Source: Pycnococcus provasolii (taxonomy: Eukaryota > Chlorophyta > Pseudoscourfieldiophyceae > Pseudoscourfieldiales > Pycnococcaceae). Taken from it: a stretch of 64,000 bases of DNA. Positions 37,599 to 48,300 of the stretch are shown one piece after another (position 1 is the first letter of the stretch; each line of letters opens with the position of its first letter). The stretch covers positions 552,397 through 616,396 of the forward strand of contig OW568886.1 in assembly GCA_938743325.2 (NCBI GenBank), in the 5' to 3' direction. The position numbers were made by a program, and so were the translations under genes. The notes under the pieces are model-generated. The model ran no database searches, was not told where the DNA came from, and saw only the letters and a program-made list of their open reading frames with translations.

Positions 37599-38717
37599 CT
37601 ACAGAGTTAGAGCCATGAAAACGCCATCGCCGACGGTTGCCGAAGCGTGCAGCGTGTCGTTGTTGTTGTTGTCGTCGCCGTCGTCGCCGCCGCGTCCGTC
37701 GTCGCCGCCACGTTGCGCAGCCGCCCATCTCAGCGCGTCGCGCTGACGCCAAAGCTCGACCGGCGTTTCGGCGCCAGCCATCGCCGCAGCGTGCGGATAC
37801 TCTCCATCTCCATCTGCACACGTCGCAGCTCCGAGCGCCAAAGCAGCCTTGCACTGGTGTGTCATATCGTCTGCCACTCCTGTCCGCCGCGCGAAGCGCG
37901 AGTCTCGCCATAACTTTGGCGATAGCGCGGCAACATACGCCCTGTGCCTTGACCCAAGTTGTCGCAGCGTGTGCATTGCCAGACGTCGCGTATGTGCACT
38001 CGTCGTGCGCGCGGCGGTGTTGCTCACCACGTCAAATACGTATGTCAGCGCGTCCGAACCTCGGATCGTCGCACTCGCCACCATGCGCAGGCACGCGGAA
38101 GCTGCCTTTCCGTTGGCGTTGCGAAGTGGAGACAGCGCGACGAGAAGCTGCTCTCGGTCGAGAGCGAACGAGCTCAGCTTCGTCAGCGTGTTGAGCGCCG
38201 CGATGCACACGCGCGTACTCTCGTCGTTCGCGCAGTCAGCGAGAAGGGATGTGATGACGTACGCCATTGCTTTGCTGTCTCTGTGAGCACCTGCGACGGC
38301 GGCGATAGCCTCAATGGCGGCTAGTCTGACGTCGACGCACTCGTCCTCGGTCGCGAGAATGAAAGCTCCCGTGTGCATCGACGTCTTGATGGACGTGAGT
38401 GCGCGCGGGTCGTCTGCGGATATGCCCTCAGATGTTTTTGCCGTCTGCGTGCGGTCGAACGCCTCCATGACTTGAAACTGTGTTGTTCGCCTCGGCGACG
38501 CGGCTGCGAGCACGCCCATGGCTGTGACGGCTAGTTTCCTCACGAAGGCGTCTGGGTCCGTCCATGCCGATAGCGCCAGCGTGCGAAACGCCTCCGACGG
38601 TGCTGGTGAAGGCGAAGCTGAGACGGCGTCGTGGAGCGTGTTGGCGATAAAAGCGATGCGCAGCGAAGCGTCGGGCGACGACGACGACGGCGCCCTTGCG
38701 AATCCTCTCGCCGCCAT
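37599..38717 (-). CDS. INTS4: HEAT-repeat protein, INTS4-like
   Basis: 372 residues from MAARGFARAPSSSSP (the codon nine bases upstream is GTG, not ATG). HEAT-type helices dominate. Points resembling Integrator subunit 4 are TGAFILATEDECVDVRLAAI, the step LDREQLLVALSPLRN and TLRQLGSRHRAYVAAL. INTS4 is a scaffold of the Integrator cleavage module that processes snRNA and terminates Pol II transcripts; plants have a related protein (SIEL). At 372 residues it is much shorter than animal INTS4, so only the middle part is represented. The Asp/Asn-rich tail (DDGDDNNNN) is low complexity. Confidence 0.6.
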   Translation of the reverse strand: MAARGFARAPSSSSPDASLRIAFIANTLHDAVSASPSPAPSEAFRTLALSAWTDPDAFVRKLAVTAMGVLAAASPRRTTQFQVMEAFDRTQTAKTSEGISADDPRALTSIKTSMHTGAFILATEDECVDVRLAAIEAIAAVAGAHRDSKAMAYVITSLLADCANDESTRVCIAALNTLTKLSSFALDREQLLVALSPLRNANGKAASACLRMVASATIRGSDALTYVFDVVSNTAARTTSAHTRRLAMHTLRQLGSRHRAYVAALSPKLWRDSRFARRTGVADDMTHQCKAALALGAATCADGDGEYPHAAAMAGAETPVELWRQRDALRWAAAQRGGDDGRGGDDGDDNNNNDTLHASATVGDGVFMALTL

Positions 38718-38836
38718 TATTGCCACTCGGATGGATGGAGTTATGAGTTGGGGTTTTAGATTAGGGGTTCATCGATGGCGCATAAACCTTTACCCTTACG
38801 ACAGTACGGAGTTGTTGTGTTAAAAATTTATGTAAG
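38718..38836. promoter_or_regulatory. Short intergenic with TTAGGGG-like block
   Basis: Upstream of the INTS4-like start. It contains TTGGGGTTTTAGATTAGGGG at 38750-38769. Confidence 0.4.
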
Positions 38837-40081
38837 TTACTTCCTGGCAAGACCGTAGCGAGGCTCGCGAGGGTCGTACATGCACAGCGCGGCATTGTGG
38901 CCGACTTCGTATCCGATAAACTCGAAACCAAGTGCGCGATGCAAACCGAGCCAAAACGACGTGGGGCAGCACGGCGCGTTCGAGTCACCCATCACGTAGC
39001 GCCGAAATGCGGCGGAAATCCACGAGAAGTACGGATATCGGCGCCATGTACACCTCTTTGCAAGTGTGTACACATTGGCGTGCTTCTGCAGAGCATACGA
39101 TGCGTACGTGGTGTATTCGCTGAAGCCAAGCTCGAGGTCCTTCTCGTTCGCGGAGTCAATCAGCTTGTTTGCCCACTTCATTGTCGAATGATGCGACGAA
39201 TTGGCCAGCACGACGCCCTCGTCTTCGCCGTCTTTGAGCGTCCACGACGTGGAATCTAAGCGCTCAATGCGCTGCAAGATCTCCTCCATCACAGGTCGCC
39301 AGATGAGCATGTGGTGAACCACAAGGCTCGAGTGGTCGCGCGCGTATTCAACCTTCTGCCCACCAAACAGTCTCTCGTACGACAGCTCATAAGCCTTTAC
39401 GACCACGCCGCCAACCTGCAGGATGGCGTTGTGCGTGCGCAGCGGTGAGTCGCCATCTTCGAGCCGGCTGGGCACACTGTCGCTGTCGCGTCGTGGCTCG
39501 AACAGCGTTAGCGGGCGCAAGGGGATCATGTCCATGTCCCAGAGCAAGAAGACGTCGGATAGGCCAGCGATGTGCCGACTTGCACCCATCTTAAGCACCT
39601 GCTGGTAGTACCAGCCAGACAGGCTTCTGCCCTTGAAGATCTCATTCGCGTCACCTGATGCAGACATGGTGCGCATGCGCATCTCGAGGCGATCGGCGAC
39701 GTCCTTCTTCGTCAAGTCTGGAAGCACGCTGTCCTCGACGAGGCAAACGACGTTGCTTGCAAATGCATTGAATGCCTCGCAGTCGCCAATGGTGATGACA
39801 TAAATACGCCTGGGGCGCACATGCTCGTTCAGTCCACGAACAGCCTCGCGCACAATGCAGGTGGCGTGAAGTGCAAGTCCGACGACGTCAATAGGCTCCG
39901 TTGCGAGTTTCGTGCTGACTGGTGGAGCTGTCGTCCCGGAGAATGAAGCACTGTACGTGTGCCAAAAGATGATGACAACAAGCACAAACGCGAGAGTCGC
40001 CTTGGCAACCCAAGAACGTCCACGCATCGAAGACATGCTTGTTGACGCCATCAGACTCAGCTTGCTTGCGACTCTGCGCAT
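38837..40081 (-). CDS. Type II glycosyltransferase, DUF6492-like
   Basis: 414 residues from the ATG at 40081. A basic N terminus precedes one signal-anchor helix (WVAKATLAFVLVVIIFW). The lumenal domain has RIYVITIGDCE, FLLWDMDMIPLRPLTLFEP with a DMD metal/nucleotide motif, SSLVVHHMLIWRPVMEEILQ and FSEYTTYASYALQKHA, matching the DUF6492 GT-A-like group of algal and bacterial glycosyltransferases. The start is uncertain: the frame is open to 40285 (MRRTESRR...) through a CAG tract, so a poly-Gln N-terminal extension is possible. Probably Golgi. Confidence 0.75.
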   Translation of the reverse strand: MRRVASKLSLMASTSMSSMRGRSWVAKATLAFVLVVIIFWHTYSASFSGTTAPPVSTKLATEPIDVVGLALHATCIVREAVRGLNEHVRPRRIYVITIGDCEAFNAFASNVVCLVEDSVLPDLTKKDVADRLEMRMRTMSASGDANEIFKGRSLSGWYYQQVLKMGASRHIAGLSDVFLLWDMDMIPLRPLTLFEPRRDSDSVPSRLEDGDSPLRTHNAILQVGGVVVKAYELSYERLFGGQKVEYARDHSSLVVHHMLIWRPVMEEILQRIERLDSTSWTLKDGEDEGVVLANSSHHSTMKWANKLIDSANEKDLELGFSEYTTYASYALQKHANVYTLAKRCTWRRYPYFSWISAAFRRYVMGDSNAPCCPTSFWLGLHRALGFEFIGYEVGHNAALCMYDPREPRYGLARK

Positions 40082-40087
40082 CTTAAA

Positions 40088-40138
40088 GTGCTGCTGCTGC
40101 TGCTGCTGCTGTTGTTGTTGTTGCTGCTGCTGCTGCGA
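40088..40138 (-). repeat. CAG/CAA tract at the glycosyltransferase 5' end
   Basis: About 16 CAG/CAA codons on the minus strand (CTG and TTG on the plus strand), in frame with the DUF6492-like gene just upstream of the chosen ATG. Coding only if a start farther upstream is used. Confidence 0.85.
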
Positions 40139-40352
40139 CGGTGGTAGTAGCGTTTGCGGCCGTGTCGGAGATGACCGGTGCTGCAGTTCAGCCAAGTTAA
40201 GCGCGACAAAGCTGTGGGTATTTGCTTCGGTGAGGTCCGTAGGAGGCTGTGCGGGAACGTTTCGCCTGCTTTCTGTGCGACGCATGTACAAGCCGCGCTG
40301 TGCGGCGGCGAAGACGTACCGGCGTTTACTTTTTCGTTTTGCTTGATTCGCC

Positions 40353-40646
40353 CTATGCGGACGACCCGCTGCGACGGTTCCGCCGGCGGTTTGCTCGCGA
40401 ACCCGACGAGACTGCACTCGTGGCAGCAGCTGCTGCTGCAGCGGCGTTAAGCTTTACGACAGGTCCCTGGTTCTTGCGGTGTGACGCGGCGATGCGCTGT
40501 TCGTTCGCGTTGGTCACTGCAGCCAGGCGCGTCATTTCAGGCACGACTTGCGCAAGCCATAGCGCGAGTAACACCGCCACGGTTACGAGCACGGATACAG
40601 CCACCGCAAGGTCCCTTGAGTCACCGCGGTTGCGACGCAGGCGCAT
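40353..40646 (-). CDS. Possible small membrane protein
   Basis: 97 residues: MRLRRNRGDSRDLAVAVSVL starts a basic N terminus, followed by one hydrophobic helix (LAVAVSVLVTVAVLLALWLA), then a poly-Ala and basic tail (GSRANRRRNRRSGSSA). It lies in tandem between the FAH-family gene and the glycosyltransferase on the same strand. Low complexity and short length make it uncertain; it could be a 5' UTR ORF. Confidence 0.35.
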   Translation of the reverse strand: MRLRRNRGDSRDLAVAVSVLVTVAVLLALWLAQVVPEMTRLAAVTNANEQRIAASHRKNQGPVVKLNAAAAAAAATSAVSSGSRANRRRNRRSGSSA

Positions 40647-41003
40647 CCACCACCTTGCAGGTGGACCCTTTCTGGTACTTCTACCTTATTTTCTCAGTCG
40701 GCCCACCTCGCTCGTTCGCTGTTCGTTGTTCGTTGTTGTTGTTGTTATTGCTGCGCTTCGTCGTAGCTTCACCTGCTCACGCCTTAACGCGCAGAGGTTG
40801 TGTGTACGTGTACGTGTGCGTGTGCGTGTGCGTGCGCGTGCGTGCCGGTAGCCGCCTTCTTGAGCGCACAATGGCCAGGCCGTGCGATCGCTCGAGAGGA
40901 GAGAGGAGGAGAGGAGAGGAGAGGAGGAGGGGGCTCGAACGAGGCACCTGAAATTTGGGGGTTGGTGGGACAGCGTTCACAGGTCTGGGACTCTGGGTTC
41001 ACG
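40647..41003. other. 357-bp intergenic with GT/GC microsatellite
   Basis: Contains TTGTTGTTGTTG (about 40731-40746), a GTGTACGTGTACGTGTGCG-type microsatellite (40799-40848) and a GAGAGGAGGAGAGGAGAG stretch (40896-40930). No coding frame is convincing. Confidence 0.5.
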
Positions 41004-42077
41004 TTACAGCTTGGAGGACAGGGATGGCGCGACGTACGTTCGCAGCGTGCCGATGCCCTCAACCTCAACCTCAACCACGTCGCGAGGCTTCAGGAACTTT
41101 GGCGGGTCGAAACCAGCGCCAACGCCGGCGGGAGTACCCGTCACGAGGACGTCGCCGGGTCGAAGTGTCACACAAGAGCTGATGCATTCGACAAGGTCGC
41201 CAACGTCGCGGATCATATCCGAAGTACTACCCGTCTGGCGCAGTTCGCCGTTAACGCGCGTCACGATGGAAAGAGCGCGCGGATCGGCCGCGCCGCCCGA
41301 CAGCTCCGCCTTTGGAATGATGCAAGGTCCTATTGGAGAAAAGCCATCGAAACTTTTCCCCAAAAACCACTGCTGGTGAGCCTTTTGCACGTCGCGCGCG
41401 GTCAGGTCGTTGACAATGGTGTACCCAAACACGTGCTTTCCGGCATCCTCCTTCGGAATGTCCTTACCACCCACGCCAATCACAACGCCAAGCTCTCCCT
41501 CGTAGTCCATTTTTGACGACGCTGGTGACGGGTGGGCGACGGCGTTGTCGGGCCCGCACACCGAGCTCGTCGACTTTGTGAAGATGATGGGTACAGGCGG
41601 CACCGCATCCTTGGCAATCCCTGGCATTTGCGTGTCCACCTCCTTAATGTGCTCCTGGTAGTTCTTTCCAATGCATATCACGGTTGGCGGGTTCGGAATC
41701 GGAGAGAGTAGCGTGACGCGATTCGCCTTAAGCGGAGCCTGTCGGAGCGCGTCGTCGAGCCAGTCTCTCTTGAACCCACCGAAGCCTGCGGCGTCGATGA
41801 CGTCGAGCATGCTCATGAAAGGTAGTGGGTAGACGTCGTCGCCTACCATAACACCTGGCTGAGCGTCGGCAAAGTCTGCCGCAGCGTAAGGCTTTGCGGG
41901 CGGCGGAGGCAGCGTCGGCGGCGGTCGCTGCGTGAAGGAGACGAGCTGCGTGGTTGTCGCGGACATATTCGTCGCGAAGTTCCTCCGCGAGGCGCTTCCG
42001 CCGCACGCCCTGTACGAGTTTTCAACCACTCGACGCACGTACGACGACGTACCAACCCGCTGGTAAGATCGTAACAT
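41004..42077 (-). CDS. Fumarylacetoacetate hydrolase-family enzyme
   Basis: 357 residues from the ATG at 42077. The N-terminal ~37 residues (MLRSYQRVGTSSYVRRVV...) are Arg/Ser-rich and look mitochondrial. The FAH fold is marked by PPTVICIGKNYQEHIKEVDT, the metal-binding DYEGELGVVIG, GYTIVNDLTARDVQ, GKSFDGFSPIGPCI and LRPGDVLVTGTPAGVG. The family covers FAHD1-like acylpyruvate hydrolases and oxaloacetate decarboxylases; size and motifs fit that subgroup rather than the larger tyrosine-pathway enzyme. It is head-to-head with the nuclear-pore gene (223 bp between starts). Confidence 0.93.
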   Translation of the reverse strand: MLRSYQRVGTSSYVRRVVENSYRACGGSASRRNFATNMSATTTQLVSFTQRPPPTLPPPPAKPYAAADFADAQPGVMVGDDVYPLPFMSMLDVIDAAGFGGFKRDWLDDALRQAPLKANRVTLLSPIPNPPTVICIGKNYQEHIKEVDTQMPGIAKDAVPPVPIIFTKSTSSVCGPDNAVAHPSPASSKMDYEGELGVVIGVGGKDIPKEDAGKHVFGYTIVNDLTARDVQKAHQQWFLGKSFDGFSPIGPCIIPKAELSGGAADPRALSIVTRVNGELRQTGSTSDMIRDVGDLVECISSCVTLRPGDVLVTGTPAGVGAGFDPPKFLKPRDVVEVEVEGIGTLRTYVAPSLSSKL

Positions 42078-42300
42078 GCGGAGTGGAACGGCTTTGGCCC
42101 CTCGGCTTGGCTGGAGGACCAACGAAACCCGAATAATCGTCGCCTTCGCGCCCTGCGAGTTCCGGCCCCGATCGCCCAGACGCCCCGCCGGCGTGTGGAC
42201 TCGAGAGGAGGGTTTAGGCGCAGGGAACCACTTGTTGTCGTTGTCGCGCGCCTCCCCTTCGAACCCACGGCATTTTTCAAGCAACCGACTCGCGACGACG

Positions 42301-45300
42301 ATGACGGCCGCCGTGGCGACCACCGCCCTGGCCGCCCTGGCGTCGTCACAACCGCTGACGAGTGACGTGCCGACTCTGCACGAGTGGGTGCGCTCGCTCG
42401 CTGAGGAACTGCAGGGCTCGCGTGCTCGTGAGGATGCCGCTCGACTGCAGGCGGACCACAGCTTCCAAATGGTGGAGCAGAGATACCGTGTACTCGAGGA
42501 GGAGCACGAGCGGCTGACGGAGGAGTGCGCCGCGAAGTCTAGCGATGCGTCTCAGGCGGAGGCGGCAGCGACGGAGGCGAAGGCTGCCACCGCAGCAGCG
42601 GAGGCTGAGAGCGCGCGCGTCAAGGCGGAGCTCCACCGCAAGGAGGCGGAGTGCCGCGAGCTGCGAACAGATGCGACGCAGGCGCACGAGCTCGCGGCGC
42701 GCCGAGAGGTGGAGAGCGCGGAGCGATCTGAGTCGCTCAGCGCCGCGCTTGGGCGCGTCGTCGAGCTCACCGAGCAGCGTGCTGCTGCGGAGTCCCGCGC
42801 TCGGGAAGCGGAGGCGAGCGAGGTGCGCGCTAAGGCTGCTCTCGCTCGCGCAGAGCAGGAGAACGCGATGCTCGCGCAGAACAACAAGTGGGCGGCGGAT
42901 GAGCTGGAGGCGAAGAGCAAGGCAGTGCTCGAGGAGAGGCGTGCGGCGAGCGCAGAAACTGTCGAGCTACTTTCGCGCGCCACCAAGGCGGAGGCGGAGG
43001 CGCTGGCGAGCTCGCAGAGCCTGCAGGCGAGCACGTCGCGCGTCGAGCAACTCGAGGCGCAGCTGGCGGCGAAGATGATGGAGCTGCGAGACGCGAATAC
43101 GAATTCCGCGGCAAACGTCGAGAAGTTTGAGCGCGAACTCGCCGCGTACCAAAGCCTGGCCAAGCTGCACGCAGAGACGGCTGAGGAGCGAGGCGAGACG
43201 ATTGCACGGCTCGAGGCTGAGAACAAGGCGCTTAACGACGGCATTGCGGCGCTCACGCAGGAGACCCGCGATCAAGCAAAACAATCTGCGAGCTTGCTTG
43301 ACGACTGGAAGCAATTGGCGCAGGAGCGCCTCGAGGCGCTGCAGCGCGCGGGTGACACGGCGCGCATTGGTGGCACTGGCGTACTGGCCGCCGGGTCCAC
43401 GCCGGGAACCGCCATGGCGGCATCGCCTGGTTTCGCTTTGGCAACGCCCGCCGTTACGCCAGGAGTTCCAGGCAGCATGAATGCTGCCGCAGCGATTGCG
43501 ATGAGTTCGCCAAGCGCGGCGCTTGCCAGCCTCAACATGACAGCCGCGCAGGCGTACGCTAAGTACGAGAGCGTATCGAACGAGCTTCAGGCTTCGCGCG
43601 AGAAGTGCGCAGAATATCAGCGCACGCTGGACGCAATCAGCGCGGAGCTCGAGGCGAAGGGACCGGCGTTTGCCGAACAGCAGCGGCGGTACACGGAGAT
43701 GGAGCAGAACGTGCTAGACTTCAACCAGCGCATAGGCGAGCACATGAAGGAAATTCGACGCCTCGAGGTCAAGTGCGGCGCGCTGACGTCGGAGCTCGAC
43801 TCCGCGCAGACGGCAAAGCGGCATTACGAGCAGAACTGCGAGGATCTCGGCTCTCAGATACGCACGCTGCTAAAGGAGAACCACGAACTTCGGACGGGGA
43901 AGCCGCTTCTCGACGACGGATCCGGTGCCGGCGCATCCGCGTCGGCGGGTGCGCAGAATGCCGCGGATGTCATCAAGTCGGAGCTGCTAACGTTCAAGGA
44001 CGTCGAGGAGATTCAGAGGCAGAATCAAAAGCTGCTCGCGGTGACGCGCAGTCTTTCTGACCAAATGGAGCGCGCGACAGCCGAAGCTCGCGAGATGTAC
44101 GAGGCGAGACTTCAAGAGGAATCCTCCAAGCTGAAGGCGGAGCTTGATCAGATCAAGTCGCAGACGGATAAGCGGCAGGAGCAGATGAGTGCCCTTATCA
44201 GGCAGCGGGACATGTTCCGCACGCTCGCTCGTGACCGTGGAACCGCAGCTGGAGAAATCGCCGGGCCAAGCGGCGCAGCGGCGGCGGCATCGCAGTCGCA
44301 GGCTGCTATTGCGGCGAGCCCTCACGTGGACTACGAGCAAGTCCTGCGCGACCGCGAGACGGACTTTGAGCACTCCAAGGCAGAGCTGCACGAGCACATT
44401 CGTTCGCTTCGCGAGCGCGAAGAATCAATGCAGTCAGAACTGGCGGGTGCCAAGGCGGCGGTAACGCGCAAGGATGGCGAGCTTAAGTACGAAAGGGAGC
44501 GTGCGGAGCGAACGGCGGACGCATTGGCGGAGGCACGGAGAAGCATTGAGTCGATGTCATCGGCCAAGGCGGATCTGCAGAACAAGCTCATCGAGGCGCA
44601 GAAGATGATGAGCGAGTACGGTCTAGCACGCGATGAGCTGGCCAGTAAGGAGAGAAAGTCCGAGCGTCGCATTACAGAGCTCGAGGCGGCGCTAAGTATT
44701 GCTAAGGATGCCGAGGAACGCTCTTATAAGCAGGTGTCCGCAGCGTCCGAGGCGCGCAACGCGGCTGAGGCGAAAGTTCTTGCGATGACGGAGCTCGAGG
44801 TGGAGCACAAGAAGCTTGAGGAATCCGCAAAGTCGCGTCTTGAGGCGGAGTGCAAGCGACTGCAGCAAGACTGGGCGGAGATGCAGCGCACGCTGTCGAC
44901 GGAACGCGATCGCCACCGTAGCGCCTTATCGGCAGCCGAGGCTGGGTGCAGCGCGGTGGAGTCGAAAGCTGCTGCTGCCGCCGCTGCTCTCGAGGAGTCG
45001 CGCAAGGCTACCGAGCTTGCACGTAAGCGCGCGGACGCGGCTGAGGAGAGGTGCATCGTGGTATCGCAGCAGCTAGCTCGCGCGGAGGAACGCCTGCAGT
45101 CCCATGCCACTAGCCACATGGCTCCGTCGAGCATGGCAGGTGCGGAAGCGCCCGCACCGGAACTTGAGATGGTCAAGGAGCGATGTGCGGAGCTCGAGGC
45201 AGACGTTGCGGAGGCGAGGCAGCAGCTCTGCGCGGCGGAGGAGCGTGCGGCCGCTGCGGCGGCTCACGCATCGAACTACAAGGACATCGCCGAGAAGAAT

Positions 45301-48300
45301 GAGGAGCTGCTCGCGGAATCGCGCAAGTCGTACGAGGAGGCGCAGAGCGCCTCGACGAGGGAGCTTGAGAAGAAGTCGGCGGAGCTCGCAGATGCGCAGC
45401 AGAGGCTATCTTCCGTCGAGCGTAAGGTCACAGATAGCGAGAAGCGCGCCGTGGACCTGCAGAATAAGCTTGACGCAGCCTCTAGCACCATGGACAACGA
45501 GAAAAACGCGCTCAAGGCTGACGTCGAGGCCAAGCGCCTCGAGATCGAAACACTGCAACAGCGCATTGCCAGCTACGGAAAGGAGCTCGAGGATATGCAC
45601 GGTCGGCTGAAAACTGCGAAGGCTTCGTACGAGACGGAGTTGCTCAATCACGCGGAGACGGCTCGCACGAAGAAGGCCTTGGAGGCTGAGCGCGACGCAG
45701 CCTCGGAAGCTTCCTTTGCCGATCGCCAGCGATGGACAGACGAACTTGCCCAGTCGAAGGCGGAGCGCGACGGTGCAAAGTCGAAGTGCGACTCACTCGC
45801 GTCTGAGTTGGCAACACTCCAGGTGAAGGTGGACGAGCTGCAGAAGCAGAATCAAGTTGTGCACGAGCAGCTCGAGTCCTTGTCTGGCGGCGTTACAGCA
45901 ATGACCACGGAGGCTGCCGGTACGGAGGCTGGAGGTGCTTCGTCTTCGATCTCCGCTGGCCAAGGTGGTGGCATGGCAGAGGTGGTGAAGTACCTGCGTT
46001 CCGAGAAAGCTCGCGCAGATGCCGAGCTGCTGGTTAAGCGCGCGGAGGCATCCCGCCTGGAGGCGGCGCTGCACCAGACGCAGCGTGCTCTTGACGAGGC
46101 TAGGCTGGCATTGGATGCGGAGCGGAAGAATTCAGGCACGCGTGACACGCGCTCTGAGGAGGAGCACGCGGCGCTGATGCAGAAGGTATCTGACATGAAT
46201 TTGCTGATGGAGTCGAATCGCACGCTGCGCGCAGACGCGGAATCCGAGCGCAAGGGACGAGCGGAGTGGCAGAAGCGTGCCGAGGAGGCTGAATCGAGCC
46301 TTGCTCCGCTTCGTCAGAAGCTTGCTTCTGAGTCGGCGCGCGCGGATGCTGCTGAAATGGAGGTGTCATCTGCTCGTCAAGAGTCGAAGCGATGGGAAAC
46401 GCGAACGACGGAGCTCCTGGAGCGATACGGCCAAGTTGATCTTGGCGAGCACCGCCGCGTTTTGAAGCAGCTTGAAGAGGCGCAGTCGGCTCTCGAAAAG
46501 GCGTCTTCCAGTGTCGACGATCGCGTGAAGGCTGTGGAAGAATCCGGCAAGAAGGCTCGTGAGCAGCTGGAGGCTGATCACGAGAAGTTGAAGGCTGAGG
46601 CGGCTAAGTCGAAGCAGCAGCTCGAGGTTGCCAAAAAGCACATTCAAAAGTACAACCCCGAGGGCAAGAAGCTGCCAGACTGGGTCAAGGAGCGCGATGA
46701 GAAGGAAAAGCGCCTTCAGGAGCTTGAGATGACCGCGAAGGGTGAAAGCGCTGGTGCGAAGGCGGCTGCGCAAACGCAGCAGGAGCTCAAGGCTGTTAAG
46801 GAACAGCTTGCGAAGATGAAGCAGCAGCTTGACGCCGCGGTGGAGGCTAAGGCGAGAGCGGAGGGGCAGATGGCAAAGGTGAGGGAACTAATGGCTGCTA
46901 GCAAGCAGCGCCTTGAGGAACGTACCAAGGAGGTGAAGAAGGCTGAGGCGGAGAGAGATGAACTGACGATCAAGGTTCGTAAGCTCGAACAGGAGCTCGC
47001 GGTGGCAAGGAGTGGGCGGCTGATGAGCATGCCATCAGGTGCCGATGCCGTTGCCGCGTCAGGTGGCACCACGGCTGTTCCTTCAGGTGGAAGTGGCAAA
47101 CGCAAGGCTCCGGAATCTACGCAAGAAACTGCAGCGGAAATGCTGCAGGGTGATTCCGACGGTGAGGCGGCGCAAGGCAAGGGCGCGGCAAAGCGCCTGC
47201 GCGCAGATGCGCCAGCGTTTGCTCTTCCCGTTGCACAGGGATTGACGGCGGCGGCGGCGGCGGCGGCGGCAGCTCCGTTTAGCGCCGACGCAGAGGCTGC
47301 TGCTGAAGCGGAAGCTGCACCTGAACCTGATGCTGAAGCTATGGTAGATGTGGATGAAGCGGTGGATGAGGAGGAGGAGGAGGAAGAGGAGGAGCAACAG
47401 GAGGAGGAGGAGGAGGAGGAAGAGGAGGAGGAGGAGATGGATGACCAAGAGGAGGAAGATGACGAGGACGAGGACGAGGACGACGTCGAGGAGGAGGACG
47501 AAGCTGGGGGTGATGAGGCGATGGAAGAGGATGCGATGGAAGAGGAAGAGGAACCGGAGGTGGTGGTGGAGGAGGAGGAGCAGCAGCAGGTGGAAGGTCA
47601 GGAGGAGGCTGCAGCTGTGGTGGCTGGAGACGATGAGGCAGCAGGTGTGGGTGTTACCGAGGAGGGGGATATACCTGCCAAGGTGGTTGACGAGGAGGCG
47701 GTTGCAGAAGAGGCGGACGCTTCTGTCGAGGAGATTGCTGCTCCACCTGCAGTGGAGGAGGCGGCATTGCCGCCGCAAGCAGGTGACATGGACGTGACTG
47801 CCGGGGAGGAGTTTCCACTGGTTGCTGAAGATGGCGATAACGCGGCGGCAGCAGTGGCCGAGGCTGCGATTGAGGAGGATGAGGATGGTGCTGGTGCTGG
47901 TGCTGGTGCTGGTGCTGGTGCTGGTGCTGCATCGGCGGGCACGACGGTGGAGGAAACGGATGCACCAGATGCTGCCGGAGCTGATGCTGGTGGCACGCAC
48001 GAGGAGCAGAAGAAGCCAGCGCCTCCGCCACAGGCGAAATCTGCAGCCGCAGCAGCCGCAGCCGCAGAAAAGAAAGCCGCAGCTCTCAAGCGAAAAATTG
48101 CTCTCGCCGAGAAAGCCAAGGCTGCAAAGGCTTCTGCGGGTGCTGATTCGTCTCAGGCTGCGGATGGTGGATCAGGAGCTCGTCGGCGCCAGCCGATCGC
48201 CTTCAAGGCGCCTCCGGCGAAGCCGAAAGTGAAGGCTTCCGACGCTGGCCCCGCGACTGCCACAACCACCGTCGCCGCCACGACGACGCCGACGTCTACA

